Assembly (NCBI GenBank): GCA_013376735.1
Contig: VINJ01000001.1
Location: 2,666,001-2,730,000, forward strand
Direction: 5' to 3'
DNA length: 64,000 nucleotides
Origin: a bacterium Scap17
GTDB lineage: Bacteria; Pseudomonadota; Gammaproteobacteria; Pseudomonadales; Halomonadaceae
Both the position numbers and the translations under genes were made by a program. A model generated the notes under the pieces. It made no database searches. It worked only from the letters and a program-made list of their open reading frames with translations, and was not told the DNA's origin. Of the stretch, positions 1-8,191 are shown one piece after another (within the stretch, counting starts at the first letter, position 1; each line of letters opens with the position of its first letter).

Positions 1-2
1 GC

Positions 3-941
3 GTGATATCCCTGCCGCTCAATGAGGTGCTGTCTGCACTGACCGCCCCCTGGGCTGACGACGCCAACCACGCGCTTGCTCACGCCGTGCTGTGGGAGCT
101 TCGTCTGCCGCGCGCCCTGATGGCCTTGCTGATCGGTGCCGCTCTGGCCGTGGCCGGCGCCGCCATGCAGGGACTCTTCGGCAACCCACTGGCGGACCCG
201 GGCATCGTCGGCGTCAGCAGCGGCGCCTCTCTCGGGGCCGTGATGATCATCGTGTTGCGCATCGATACGCTGGGCGCCTGGACGCTACCCGTCGGTGCCT
301 TCTGCAGTGGCTTCGTCACCACCTGGTTGATCTACCTGCTGGCCAGGCCCGCCAGCAACGGCGGTGACAATTCGCGCTTGCTGTTGATCGGGATCGCCAT
401 CAATGCCGTTGCCGGCGCATTGACCGGCTACCTCACCTATCTGGCCAGTGTCGAGCAGCTGGAAAGCCTGATGTTCTGGTCAATGGGATCATTGGCGCGT
501 GTCTCCTGGCTGCCGGTCATGACCATCGCACCACTCACGCTGCTGGGTCTGCTGCTGTTGCGGCGTCAGGCCGTGCCACTGGACCTGCTCGCCCTCGGCG
601 AACGCCAGGCCCGCCATGCCGGTGTCGATGTCAAACGTCTGCGACTCAAGCTCATTACCCTGACCGCGTTGCTGACAGCCGCCGCCGTCGCCTTCGCCGG
701 CACCATCGGCTTCATCGGGCTGGTCGTTCCTCACCTCATGCGCACCCTGATTGGCCCCGGCCACCGCCATCTCTTGCCTTTGAGCGCTCTGGGCGGCGGA
801 ATTCTCTTGATGCTGGCCGACCTGGGGGCCCGCAGCCTGGACCCGCCCAACGAGATTCCCATCGGAATCCTGACCGCCACACTCGGTGGCCCCTTCTTCC
901 TGTGGCTGGTCGCCAGACGACGCGGACCGGAGGCGAACTGA
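3..941 (+). CDS. hmuU: FecCD-family ABC transporter permease, HmuU-like (5' end cut by window)
   Basis: Inner-membrane permease of a heme or iron-chelate ABC importer. The reading frame is open to the window edge and the visible 312 residues are slightly short of the usual 330-350, so the true start probably lies upstream. Visible family marks are LRLPR near residue 32, GNPLADPG near 59, a GFIGLVVPH segment near 238 and the closing PPNEIPIGILTA. Most of the protein is hydrophobic helices, as expected for about ten membrane segments. It ends one base before the ATPase gene, so the two are surely one operon. The heme assignment rests on the HmuV-like partner; other iron chelates or cobalamin remain possible. 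Confidence 0.88.
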   Translation: MISLPLNEVLSALTAPWADDANHALAHAVLWELRLPRALMALLIGAALAVAGAAMQGLFGNPLADPGIVGVSSGASLGAVMIIVLRIDTLGAWTLPVGAFCSGFVTTWLIYLLARPASNGGDNSRLLLIGIAINAVAGALTGYLTYLASVEQLESLMFWSMGSLARVSWLPVMTIAPLTLLGLLLLRRQAVPLDLLALGERQARHAGVDVKRLRLKLITLTALLTAAAVAFAGTIGFIGLVVPHLMRTLIGPGHRHLLPLSALGGGILLMLADLGARSLDPPNEIPIGILTATLGGPFFLWLVARRRGPEAN

Positions 942-942
942 C

Positions 943-1794
943 ATGTTGAATCTGCATGAGGTATCACTGACGCTCAATGGCACCCAGCTGTTGGAAGACA
1001 TCACGCTAGCCTGCCCAGCCGGCAGCCTGACGGCTCTGATCGGCCCCAATGGCGCAGGCAAATCGACCCTGCTGGGGCTGATGGCCGGTGATCGTCTCCC
1101 AAGCCAGGGCGAACTGAGACTGCAAGGCCGCTCCATCGCGGAGTACAGCATTCGCGACCTTGCCGCCAGGCGCGCCGTGATGCCACAGGACAACGTGCTG
1201 CGCTTCGCCTATCGAGTCGATGAAGTCGTCGCCATGGGACGCGCCCTGCGCGACCTCCCGCCGAACGAGGATGACGCCTGTATCGCGAAGGCCATGGCCG
1301 ATGTGGAAATCCAGCATCTGGCCAGTCGCGATGCCATGACCCTGTCCGGCGGCGAACAGGCACGCACCACTTTTGCCCGAGTGCGTGTCCAGGAGGCGTC
1401 ACTGCTGTTGCTCGATGAGCCGACCGCGGCGCTTGATCTTCGCCATCAGGAGCGCCTCCTGCAATTGGCCGTCCAGTGGGCTTCACGCGGTCACTGCGTG
1501 GTCGCCGTGATGCATGACCTGAATCTCGCAGCGGCTCATGCCGACCGACTGGTCCTGCTCGATCAAGGCCGACTGGTCGCGCAGGGCACACCCTGGCAGG
1601 TACTGGAACAACAGCGTCTGTCCCGCGTCTACCGCCAGCCCGTCTGCGTGATGTCACACCCTCACCGTCATTGCCCGGTGGTCGTCACCACCCACTACGC
1701 TCACGCCCCGCATGACGCTCTTGAACCCCATGAGCCTCTTGGGTTGCATGACTTTCCCAACCCCCAGGCATCTCCTGAAAAGGCCTCCTCATGA
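943..1794 (+). CDS. hmuV: Heme ABC transporter ATP-binding protein HmuV
   Basis: Cytoplasmic ATPase that powers heme import with the upstream permease. Walker A GPNGAGKST is at residues 34-42, the signature LSGGE at 134-138 and Walker B LLLLDEP at 154-160. I chose the ATG at 943 because it follows the permease stop by one base and puts the first beta strand at the normal place; the frame is open further upstream, but only over permease coding sequence. The usual HmuV ending (HPHRHCPVVV) is followed by about 35 extra residues rich in histidine, which is unusual. The stop overlaps the next start as ATGA, indicating translational coupling. Confidence 0.9.
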   Translation: MLNLHEVSLTLNGTQLLEDITLACPAGSLTALIGPNGAGKSTLLGLMAGDRLPSQGELRLQGRSIAEYSIRDLAARRAVMPQDNVLRFAYRVDEVVAMGRALRDLPPNEDDACIAKAMADVEIQHLASRDAMTLSGGEQARTTFARVRVQEASLLLLDEPTAALDLRHQERLLQLAVQWASRGHCVVAVMHDLNLAAAHADRLVLLDQGRLVAQGTPWQVLEQQRLSRVYRQPVCVMSHPHRHCPVVVTTHYAHAPHDALEPHEPLGLHDFPNPQASPEKASS

Positions 1795-2474
1795 CCGACA
1801 CCCTGAATCGCGCCAACGTGATGCACACCCTCGAACGAGAACACGCCCTGGCACGCCACCAGGCGGAGACACGCCGCCAGGAACGCGAGGCCCGTGCAGC
1901 CAGCGGTGACAGTGGCGCCGCGGTGCGCCGCTCCCGGAAAGACTTCCGCGACGCCAATCACTTTCAACATGCCTACCTGTCCATCGACCCGGCCCAGGGC
2001 GCATTGCTGTACATGCTGGCGCGCGCCGCCAAGGCGCGTCACTTCGTCGAGTTCGGCAGCTCCTTCGGTATCTCCACCCTCTATCTGGCCGCGGCTGCCG
2101 AAGACAATGACGGCCAGGTGGTCGGCAGCGAGTACTACGCCAACAAGCGAGAGCACGCTTTGAACAACCTGCGTGATGCCGGCCTTGAGCATCGCGTCGA
2201 CATCCGCCTCGGGAATGCGATGGAAACCCTCGCGGAGATAGGCAACAGCATCGACTTCCTGTTTCTCGATGGCGAAAAGTCGCTCTACCTCCCTGTACTG
2301 GCCCTGCTGAAACCCCGCCTGGCACCCGGCGCCTTCGTGGTCGCCGACAATCTGGATCACTTCGAAGGCGTCCCGGGGGATTTCCGTTACGAGATACAGA
2401 ACACCGAGGGCTTCACATCACGCCTGATCCCCTTCGGCAAAGGCATGCTCAGCGTTTCACGCTATCAGGATTGA
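1791..2474 (+). CDS. Class I SAM-dependent O-methyltransferase-like protein
   Basis: Predicted soluble methyltransferase of the CmcI/catechol O-methyltransferase fold. The SAM-binding motif I is seen as FVEFGSSFGIS near residue 84, followed by a VGSEYY acidic loop and the DFLFLDGEK strand near 155. It has 227 residues, normal for the family. It is translationally coupled to hmuV through a 4-base overlap and precedes the TonB receptor, so it probably belongs to the uptake locus. Genes like this are found beside heme and siderophore receptors, but the substrate is unknown. A role in modifying a chelator or a heme breakdown product is inference only. Confidence 0.8.
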   Translation: MTDTLNRANVMHTLEREHALARHQAETRRQEREARAASGDSGAAVRRSRKDFRDANHFQHAYLSIDPAQGALLYMLARAAKARHFVEFGSSFGISTLYLAAAAEDNDGQVVGSEYYANKREHALNNLRDAGLEHRVDIRLGNAMETLAEIGNSIDFLFLDGEKSLYLPVLALLKPRLAPGAFVVADNLDHFEGVPGDFRYEIQNTEGFTSRLIPFGKGMLSVSRYQD

Positions 2475-2576
2475 CCCCCTGCGCAGTCCGAGCCGGCCCA
2501 CAAGAAGGCCGGCCATCCAACACCGTACCCCGTGACTCCCTGAAACCAACAATGATCAAGGGACCCCACACTCATC

Positions 2577-4571
2577 ATGAACCAGCCCCATACGCTCACC
2601 GTCAGCTCTCGTCGGCTTGCCGCCAGTTGCGCCTCACTGTGCTGTCTCGCTGGCAGCGTTCAGGCACAGGAGACCCTCGAATCGCTCGAGACCATGACTG
2701 TTACCTCGGCTTCCGCGTCCGGCTACGCCGTGGACCCCATGAATGCTCCCGCCAGCATTACGGTCGTCACTCGCGATCAGCTGGAGGGCAAGTCATACCG
2801 AGACATCAGCGAAGCGCTCCAGGATGTGCCTGGCGTCTACGTGGACGATGGTCCTTCCAGCAAGGGAGGCACAGGTGAGATCTCGATTCGCGGTCTGGAT
2901 GCCAAGTACACCCTCATCCTGGTCGATGGCATCCCCCAGGGCTCCCAGCAGGCGTATTACAACGGCTATGGCTCAGGTGCCGAGTTCGGCTGGCTGCCCC
3001 CCATCTCGGCCATCGAACGTATTGAGGTAATTCGCGGCCCGATGTCGACCCTGTACGGCTCTGATGCATTGGGCGGGGTCATCAATGTCATTACCCGCCC
3101 CACCGCCCGTGACTGGAGCGGCTCACTGAATCTCGACACTCTGATCCAGGAAGACTCCGATTCCGGCAACCGTCAGAAAGCCCAGTTCCGCGTCAGCGGG
3201 CCCCTGATCGAGAACCGACTAGCCGCGACGATCACCGGCTCCACCCTGCAGCGTGATGAAGACCATCGCGAAGGTGGCTACAGCGACTATGAGCGCCACG
3301 ACCTGAATGCCAAGCTGGACTGGACCCCCGACTCCGATAACCGGCTTTCGCTGGAAGTCGGCCGAGGGACCCAGGACACCCTGGCCGATGCCGAACGCAC
3401 GGGTAGCGATCACGATCTGGAAACCGAACGCCAACACCAGACCCTGCGGCATACCCACGAATGGGGAAATGGGCTGACCACTCGCAGCTATCTGCAACGT
3501 GAAACGCTTGAGCAGGATGACAGTAGCTATCACTCCACCTACGAACGCGTGACGGCCAACAGTGCCACCGTGATGTCCTTCGGCGCTCACCTACTGACAC
3601 TAGGTGCCCAGTACCGGGAGCAGAGCACGGAAAACCCGGGGCGTGGCTTCGGCGAGGAGAATCTCGAGCGCTGGGACATGGCATTGTTCGCCGAGGATGA
3701 GTGGTTCCTGACCGAGCGTTTCGCCCTGACGACCGGTGTGCGCTGGGTCGATGACGAGAATTACGGTGACGAGATCGTGCCGCGACTGTACGGCGTCTAT
3801 ACCGCCACACCGCAGCTGACCTTCAAGGGTGGCGTGAGTGCGGGTTACCGAACCCCGGATCTGAAGGAAGGTGATTCCAACTGGATAGAGGGTGGCGGCG
3901 GGCCTGGTTGCCCAGACTGCCGCAATGTCGGCAACTCCGACCTTGAGCCCGAAAAGAGCACCACCTATGAACTCGCTGCCCTATGGCAAGGCGATGACGG
4001 GCTGAGTGCAGGCGCGACGCTCTACCACACCGATTATCGGGACAAGATCGAATCCCCCGTGATCTGCGATACGCGCGAGGGGGATGCCAGCTGCCTGTAT
4101 CAGGGCGATGACTACACCGCGATCTACCAATACATCAATGTCGACAAGGCCACTGTCAATGGGGTCGAACTGAACCTGGGAATGCCGTTGGGTGAAAGTG
4201 TCGACCTGCGCGCCACCTATAGCTTCACTGACAGCGAACAGCGCAGCGGCGACAATCAGGGATTGCCGCTCAATGATCAGCCTCGTCACCGTGCGACCCT
4301 GGGGCTGGACTGGCAAGCCTCTCCCCGAACGCGAGTCTGGTCCCAGGCTCGCTACAAGGGAGAGGCAGAGCAGGTGGCCGCCAGAAACGGGCTGAGCGAT
4401 GCCTACCAGAGCTATACCCTGGTGGATGTCGGTGTCCGTCATCAATTGAATTCGACCGTCACACTCTATGGTGGCATCTACAACCTGTTCGACAAGACCA
4501 TCGATCAGGATACCTATGGCACGGTGTTGGATGGCCGGCGCTTCAATACCGGGCTACAGGTACAATTCTGA
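2577..4571 (+). CDS. TonB-dependent outer-membrane receptor
   Basis: Outer-membrane beta-barrel receptor for an iron chelate. It has a signal peptide ending near VQAQE, a plug domain (residues about 45-165, with APASITVVTRDQLEG and the IRGLDAKYTLILVDG segment) and a barrel ending in a terminal phenylalanine (LQVQF), the usual signal for outer-membrane insertion. The loop GGGGPGCPDC, followed by NSDLEPEKSTTYE, resembles catecholate and colicin-I-type receptors. Length of 664 residues is normal. It follows the permease, ATPase and methyltransferase genes by about 100 bases, so substrate delivery to that ABC system is likely. I see no convincing Fur box directly in front of it. Confidence 0.9.
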   Translation: MNQPHTLTVSSRRLAASCASLCCLAGSVQAQETLESLETMTVTSASASGYAVDPMNAPASITVVTRDQLEGKSYRDISEALQDVPGVYVDDGPSSKGGTGEISIRGLDAKYTLILVDGIPQGSQQAYYNGYGSGAEFGWLPPISAIERIEVIRGPMSTLYGSDALGGVINVITRPTARDWSGSLNLDTLIQEDSDSGNRQKAQFRVSGPLIENRLAATITGSTLQRDEDHREGGYSDYERHDLNAKLDWTPDSDNRLSLEVGRGTQDTLADAERTGSDHDLETERQHQTLRHTHEWGNGLTTRSYLQRETLEQDDSSYHSTYERVTANSATVMSFGAHLLTLGAQYREQSTENPGRGFGEENLERWDMALFAEDEWFLTERFALTTGVRWVDDENYGDEIVPRLYGVYTATPQLTFKGGVSAGYRTPDLKEGDSNWIEGGGGPGCPDCRNVGNSDLEPEKSTTYELAALWQGDDGLSAGATLYHTDYRDKIESPVICDTREGDASCLYQGDDYTAIYQYINVDKATVNGVELNLGMPLGESVDLRATYSFTDSEQRSGDNQGLPLNDQPRHRATLGLDWQASPRTRVWSQARYKGEAEQVAARNGLSDAYQSYTLVDVGVRHQLNSTVTLYGGIYNLFDKTIDQDTYGTVLDGRRFNTGLQVQF

Positions 4572-4702
4572 TGCTCGGGCACCAATGTGGCCCAAAGGCG
4601 TCTTACACCCTGTAGCACCGAGCAGCGGATGGCCCTGACTGCCATCCACTACTTCTCATGACAGCGCGCCGCGCACTCTTTTCTTCACCCAAAGGCGTCT
4701 CG

Positions 4703-5290
4703 ATGCTCCCTCCGGTTGACTCTGATCACGGCTCTACTCAGCCACCCTCTGACGTACCCAATGCCTTGCCACTGGGAATGCCGGCGACACGCAAGCTGTC
4801 TGCCCATGACCTGGGCCTGGTGGCCATCGCCCTGCTCGACGCGGAGAAAAGCTTCGGCAGTCAGCTAGGGGATCGCATCGAGGCGCTCTCCAATGGCTTC
4901 TATCGCCCGAGCCCCGGCATGCTCTATCCGGTGCTCGGGCGTCTCGCCGAGCAGGGGCTGATCACGCAACAACGTGAAGGCCGCCGCAAGTACTACAGTC
5001 TGACCCCGGAAGGCAGCCGCTATCTGGCGACACAACGCACCAGTGCGCAACGCGTCATATCCCGACTGGACTCGGCAGGCCGCAAGCTCAACGCCCTTTT
5101 CGCTGACTTGCGTCACAACCTCGCGGACGACGCGCAGGCCATGCCGCTGGCACAGGAGCTGCTGACTGCGCGGATGGACATGAAGGCAGCCTTGCATGAA
5201 AGCCGCGGCGCCTCACCTGAAGCACAGCGACGTATCTTGAGACTGTTGCAGGAAACTACCGAGCGGATTCGTCAGGAAAGTCGCCAATAG
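4703..5290 (+). CDS. PadR-family transcriptional regulator (YqjI-like)
   Basis: DNA-binding repressor of the PadR type. The winged-helix domain spans roughly residues 30-110 of this model, with the family segment RPSPGMLYPVLGRLAEQGLI and the wing GRRKYYSLTPEG. A helical C-terminal part would form the dimer. I prefer the ATG at 4703 because AAAGG lies 7 bases upstream; an in-frame ATG at 4658 has no ribosome-binding site. In E. coli the PadR protein YqjI controls an iron-siderophore reductase, so a gene next to a TonB receptor fits metal-related control. That role is inference. Its 3' end overlaps an antisense transposase remnant. Confidence 0.85.
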   Translation: MLPPVDSDHGSTQPPSDVPNALPLGMPATRKLSAHDLGLVAIALLDAEKSFGSQLGDRIEALSNGFYRPSPGMLYPVLGRLAEQGLITQQREGRRKYYSLTPEGSRYLATQRTSAQRVISRLDSAGRKLNALFADLRHNLADDAQAMPLAQELLTARMDMKAALHESRGASPEAQRRILRLLQETTERIRQESRQ

Positions 5291-5453
5291 CCCCGGGAGA
5301 CACAAGAGCATCAGGCAGCTTGGCGTCGAGAGCCCAATTGTAGAGGGTTGTTGCGGTGACGCCTTCCTGTTCGGCCAATTCCGGGATGGTCATGCTCATA
5401 GGCGGCGCCATCTTCTTGAGGATGGCTTCCTTACGCTCTGTGGAATAACGCAC
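5256..5453 (-). pseudogene. Truncated IS3-type transposase OrfA remnant
   Basis: The first 40 or so residues read RYSTERKEAILKKM, then a helix-turn-helix ending in TTLYNWALDAK, like the N-terminus of IS3-family OrfA proteins. Family members continue past the W with an RKEAR-type stretch and a leucine zipper. Here the similarity stops after about 45 residues and the frame runs into the end of the padR gene on the other strand. A GTG at 5453 follows a GAGAGG site at good distance. No OrfB part is present, so this is a dead fragment rather than an intact element. Confidence 0.6.
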
Positions 5454-5520
5454 GTTGATCACCTCTCACTCTGTTTAGGTGACAACTACGCTGGCAGATA
5501 GGGCCTGGAAGGCCTGGCCA

Positions 5521-5549
5521 TCGACAGACCGGCAGACCTGACCTATGAT
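5521..5549 (+). promoter_or_regulatory. Sigma-70-like promoter of the toxin-antitoxin operon
   Basis: TCGACA at 5521-5526 and TATGAT at 5544-5549 are separated by 17 bases and match -35 and -10 elements well. The expected transcription start falls inside the palindrome at 5549-5573, about 30 bases before the antitoxin ATG. Confidence 0.6.
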
Positions 5550-5573
5550 AGTCACAGGTATTACCTATAACTA
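5549..5573. promoter_or_regulatory. Palindromic operator of the toxin-antitoxin operon
   Basis: A 25-base near-perfect palindrome with arms TAGTcAcAGGTA and TACCTaTaACTA around one central base. Only two symmetric pairs are mismatched. It covers the expected transcription start and ends just before the GGAGGT ribosome-binding site. Ribbon-helix-helix antitoxins normally repress their own operons by binding such sites. Confidence 0.65.
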
Positions 5574-5584
5574 CGGAGGTCATC

Positions 5585-5863
5585 ATGGCAACACCAACAT
5601 CCATCAAGCTCGATGACGATCTGAAAGGGCGGATCCAGCATCTGTCCGATATTCGTAGGCGCTCAGCGCACTGGCTCATGCGTGAAGCAATCGAACAGTA
5701 CGTGGAGCGCGAGGAAAGGCGAGAAAGCTTCAGAAGGGACACGATCAAGGCTTGGGAGGATTACCAGGCTACCGGCTTGCACGCGACCGCTGGCGAAGTA
5801 GAGAAGTGGCTGGCCAGCTGGGGAACGGATGACGAGGTACTGGTTCCGACATGTCACAAGTGA
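5585..5863 (+). CDS. Ribbon-helix-helix antitoxin (CopG/ParD-like)
   Basis: Small DNA-binding antitoxin that should neutralise the toxin encoded next and repress the operon. The ribbon strand is TSIKLDDDLKGRI at residues 5-17, followed by the two helices of the RHH fold including RRRSAHWLMREAIEQYVEREE. The acidic C-terminal part would wrap the toxin. It has 92 residues, normal for the family. A strong GGAGGT lies 4 bases upstream of the ATG. The gene overlaps the toxin by 13 bases, a typical coupled arrangement. Confidence 0.85.
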   Translation: MATPTSIKLDDDLKGRIQHLSDIRRRSAHWLMREAIEQYVEREERRESFRRDTIKAWEDYQATGLHATAGEVEKWLASWGTDDEVLVPTCHK

Positions 5864-6141
5864 TCTTCGCCCCGGCAGCGATCAGGGACCTAGAGCGGCT
5901 GCGCGAGTTTCTGCGGCCCAAGAACTCCACAGCGGCGGAGCGGGCCGCTAAAGCCATTATCCAAGGCGTCCAGGCGCTCGGAGAACTGCCGCATATTGGC
6001 CGCCCCATTGAGGATATGCCTGAGGAGTTCCGGGACTGGCTGATAGACTTTGGTGATAGCGGCTACGTCGCACGATACCGCATTGATGGTGACACCGTTG
6101 TGGTGTTGGCCATCCGTCACCAGAAAGAAACCGGCTTCTAA
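5851..6141 (+). CDS. RelE/ParE-family toxin
   Basis: Toxin of the RelE/ParE superfamily, 96 residues. The fold is visible as an N-terminal strand (VIFAPAAIRDLERL), a helical hairpin, the LGELPHIGRPIED loop and the family ending VVVLAIRHQKETGF. ParE-type members poison DNA gyrase while RelE-type members cut mRNA on the ribosome; the sequence alone does not decide between them. It is encoded directly after, and overlapping, its antitoxin. The pair sits between two transposon remnants, which suggests arrival by horizontal transfer. Confidence 0.85.
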   Translation: MSQVIFAPAAIRDLERLREFLRPKNSTAAERAAKAIIQGVQALGELPHIGRPIEDMPEEFRDWLIDFGDSGYVARYRIDGDTVVVLAIRHQKETGF

Positions 6142-6222
6142 TTTCTCGTGCGCACGAACAAACACCCCCACCTGATTCAATCAATATCACGCCTTCAATG
6201 ATCCTCATCAGGGTCATTTTTT

Positions 6223-6502
6223 GGGCTCTTCGACGCCAGGTGTGGAATTGGTGCCTTGGAATAATCCAGAGTATGGGCCCTCGAACAGACTGGCGACGAC
6301 ATATCGACCAGGTTGTGAGGCACTGGTACTCAGGCATGATGAACATACGTCTGGCAGGCATGAAGGGTCTCTTTCAGACTGTTAGATCTCGGGCTTGGGG
6401 CTACCGAACGAAAGCAATTTCATTGCGATGCCTTACCTGATTGACAGCTCCGAAGGGCGCTTGCTGGATGAGGACAAATCCACATGAAACGTCGAAGAGC
6501 CC
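6223..6502. mobile_element. Internally deleted ISL3-type element with 13-bp perfect terminal inverted repeats
   Basis: GGGCTCTTCGACG at 6223-6235 is exactly mirrored by CGTCGAAGAGCCC at 6490-6502. Similarity continues inward as TGTGGA at both ends after a short mismatched stretch, giving an imperfect terminal repeat of about 25-30 bp. ISL3-family ends typically start GGCTCTT. The interior (about 6285-6484) codes for a decayed transposase C-terminus in the plus direction: IRLAGMKGLFQTVRSRAWGYR, then a -1 frame change near 6414 into FIAMPYLIDSSEGRLLDEDKST. I see no matching 8-bp target duplication outside the repeats. The catalytic part is missing, so it could only move with a helper transposase. 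Confidence 0.6.
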
Positions 6503-7021
6503 GTTATAACCCCCATTTAAAATCATAAATAACGCAACAATAAACAATGCAATCCTGGCGATTTTATTTCCCTTAACGCACCTTGATGCCTTACACTAAC
6601 TACCAAATTTCTCTACTCCAATCTCTTTCACCAACCCCCGAACGCGGAAATTTCCGGCTAGCCCCTTGGGTTTGGCCTCCCGATCACGCTGCCCTCATAA
6701 CCTGTTGTTCAATAACAGAAAATCGGTAGCTTTTGCCGGATGGCAAGGAACGCCCACCCCTAGAATCGCTTACCATATGACAACAAAACTGCGTTTTTCG
6801 TTAATGGCTTTCTGTAAGCCTCTGTTTTTATTAAGCACATAAAATAAGCGGGATTATTTATCAATCTGACACCAGTACACTTCATGGGCCATTACCTCGG
6901 GCTCCATCCGCCCCATAAGAAAAATGCATGCCCTCCGATAACACTCACCCCCTACTTAGGTCCCATGCCTCGCTCCCATAATGGCCACGGTATACAACCG
7001 TGCTAATGGAGAGATGCCTGC
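6503..7021. other. Gene-free, AT-richer stretch before tmpA-like gene
   Basis: No convincing coding frame. The first 100 bases are notably AT-rich compared with the rest of the window, and the stretch contains the putative control region of the downstream dioxygenase operon. I saw no hairpin with a T-tract and no riboswitch-like fold. Confidence 0.5.
6986..7002. promoter_or_regulatory. Candidate operator upstream of the dioxygenase/HD-oxygenase operon
   Basis: CACGGT and ACCGTG form perfect 6-base arms around a 5-base spacer, 20 bases before the ATG and just upstream of the GGAGAG ribosome-binding site. The position suits a repressor site, but no regulator gene lies nearby to name as its partner. 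Confidence 0.4.
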
Positions 7022-8191
7022 ATGCCCCTGACCAATGCCCTGTCCGACGCGCTGCCGCTGACCCTGAGCGAGTCGCCGCTGTCACTGAATCTGATCACCG
7101 CCGAAGGCCTGGAGCCGGTTAGCCCGCTGTGGCTGCGCGAGCGCACCCAGGACCCGGAGCAGCTCGATGAGGTGACCACTCAGCGCCTGTTCGATTCGCA
7201 TGCCATCGACGTCAACCTCGAGCTGACCGCGGCGCGCCCAGTCGACGAGACGCACGTGGAATTCACCTTCAGTGACGGGCATTGCGAGGTGTATGACCTC
7301 ACCATGCTGGCGCATGAACTACAGGGCATCACGCCGTTCCCCAAGCCCGAGAGCTGGGATGCGAGCATCGATCAGCAGGCGCAGCGCGTCGACTGGGAGA
7401 AGATGGGCAACAATGAGGACTTCCAGAAGGCATTGAAGGCCTATCTGCGCTTTGGCTACCTCATCGTGCAGAACGTGCCGACCGATCCGGAGCGCATTCT
7501 GGAAGTGGCCGGTCACTTCGGCTACGTCAAGGACACCAATTTCGGCAGCTACTTCGAGGTGTACTCGCGTCCGACGGGCAATGACCTGGCCTACCGCAGC
7601 GTGGCGCTCGGGCCGCACACCGACAACCCGTATCGTGATCCGGTGCCGGGCATCCAGATGCTGCACTGCCTGGTCAACGAGACCACCGGTGGCCTGTCCA
7701 CGCTGGTCGACAGCCTTAATGCGCTCAAGCAGCTCAAGGCCGAGATGCCGGAAGGTTATGAACTGCTGCGCACCACGCCGGTCGGCTTCCGCTTCCTGGA
7801 CGCCGGCACCGAGCTGACTACGCGTCGCTGCGTGATTCGCGAGAATTCCGATGGTGAGCCCATCGGCGTCAACTACAGCCCGCGTCTTGATCATCTGCCG
7901 CACATGTCGCTGGAGAACACTCGCCGCTACCATCAGGCCCGCCAGCGTCTGGGGCAGCTGTTCCAGGACCCAACCAACGAGATTCGCTTCCAGCTCGAAT
8001 CCGGAGAGCTGATGATGTTCGACAACACCCGCGTGCTGCATGGCCGTACCGCGTTCGACACCAATGAGGGGCACCGCCACCTGCAGGGCTGCTACATGGA
8101 CAGCGACGGCCCGCGTGAGCGCTTCGCCACCACCCTGATGCGTCAGCGTCAGCAGCAGGCACAACAAGAAAACCGTGAGGAAATGGCGTAA
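7022..8191 (+). CDS. tmpA: TmpA-like 2-trimethylaminoethylphosphonate dioxygenase (gamma-butyrobetaine hydroxylase family)
   Basis: Fe(II)/2-oxoglutarate-dependent oxygenase of 389 residues. The iron ligands are H199, D201 (HTD) and H340 (VLHGRTAFD), with R352 placed to bind 2-oxoglutarate. An N-terminal domain (residues about 15-105) corresponds to the extra domain of gamma-butyrobetaine hydroxylases. On its own it would be called gamma-butyrobetaine hydroxylase (carnitine synthesis). Its 1-base overlap (TAATG) with an HD-domain oxygenase gene matches the TmpA-TmpB pair, where TmpA hydroxylates 2-trimethylaminoethylphosphonate at C1. The TmpA call is therefore from context plus family. No carnitine genes are in the window. 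Confidence 0.65.
   Translation: MPLTNALSDALPLTLSESPLSLNLITAEGLEPVSPLWLRERTQDPEQLDEVTTQRLFDSHAIDVNLELTAARPVDETHVEFTFSDGHCEVYDLTMLAHELQGITPFPKPESWDASIDQQAQRVDWEKMGNNEDFQKALKAYLRFGYLIVQNVPTDPERILEVAGHFGYVKDTNFGSYFEVYSRPTGNDLAYRSVALGPHTDNPYRDPVPGIQMLHCLVNETTGGLSTLVDSLNALKQLKAEMPEGYELLRTTPVGFRFLDAGTELTTRRCVIRENSDGEPIGVNYSPRLDHLPHMSLENTRRYHQARQRLGQLFQDPTNEIRFQLESGELMMFDNTRVLHGRTAFDTNEGHRHLQGCYMDSDGPRERFATTLMRQRQQQAQQENREEMA

Noticed and set aside
4572-4647. Inverted repeats TGCTCGG/CCGAGCA and GGATGGC/GCCATCC after the TonB receptor
   Set aside because: The arms are short, the first pair is 39 bases apart, and neither is followed by a T-tract, so neither terminator nor operator is supported.
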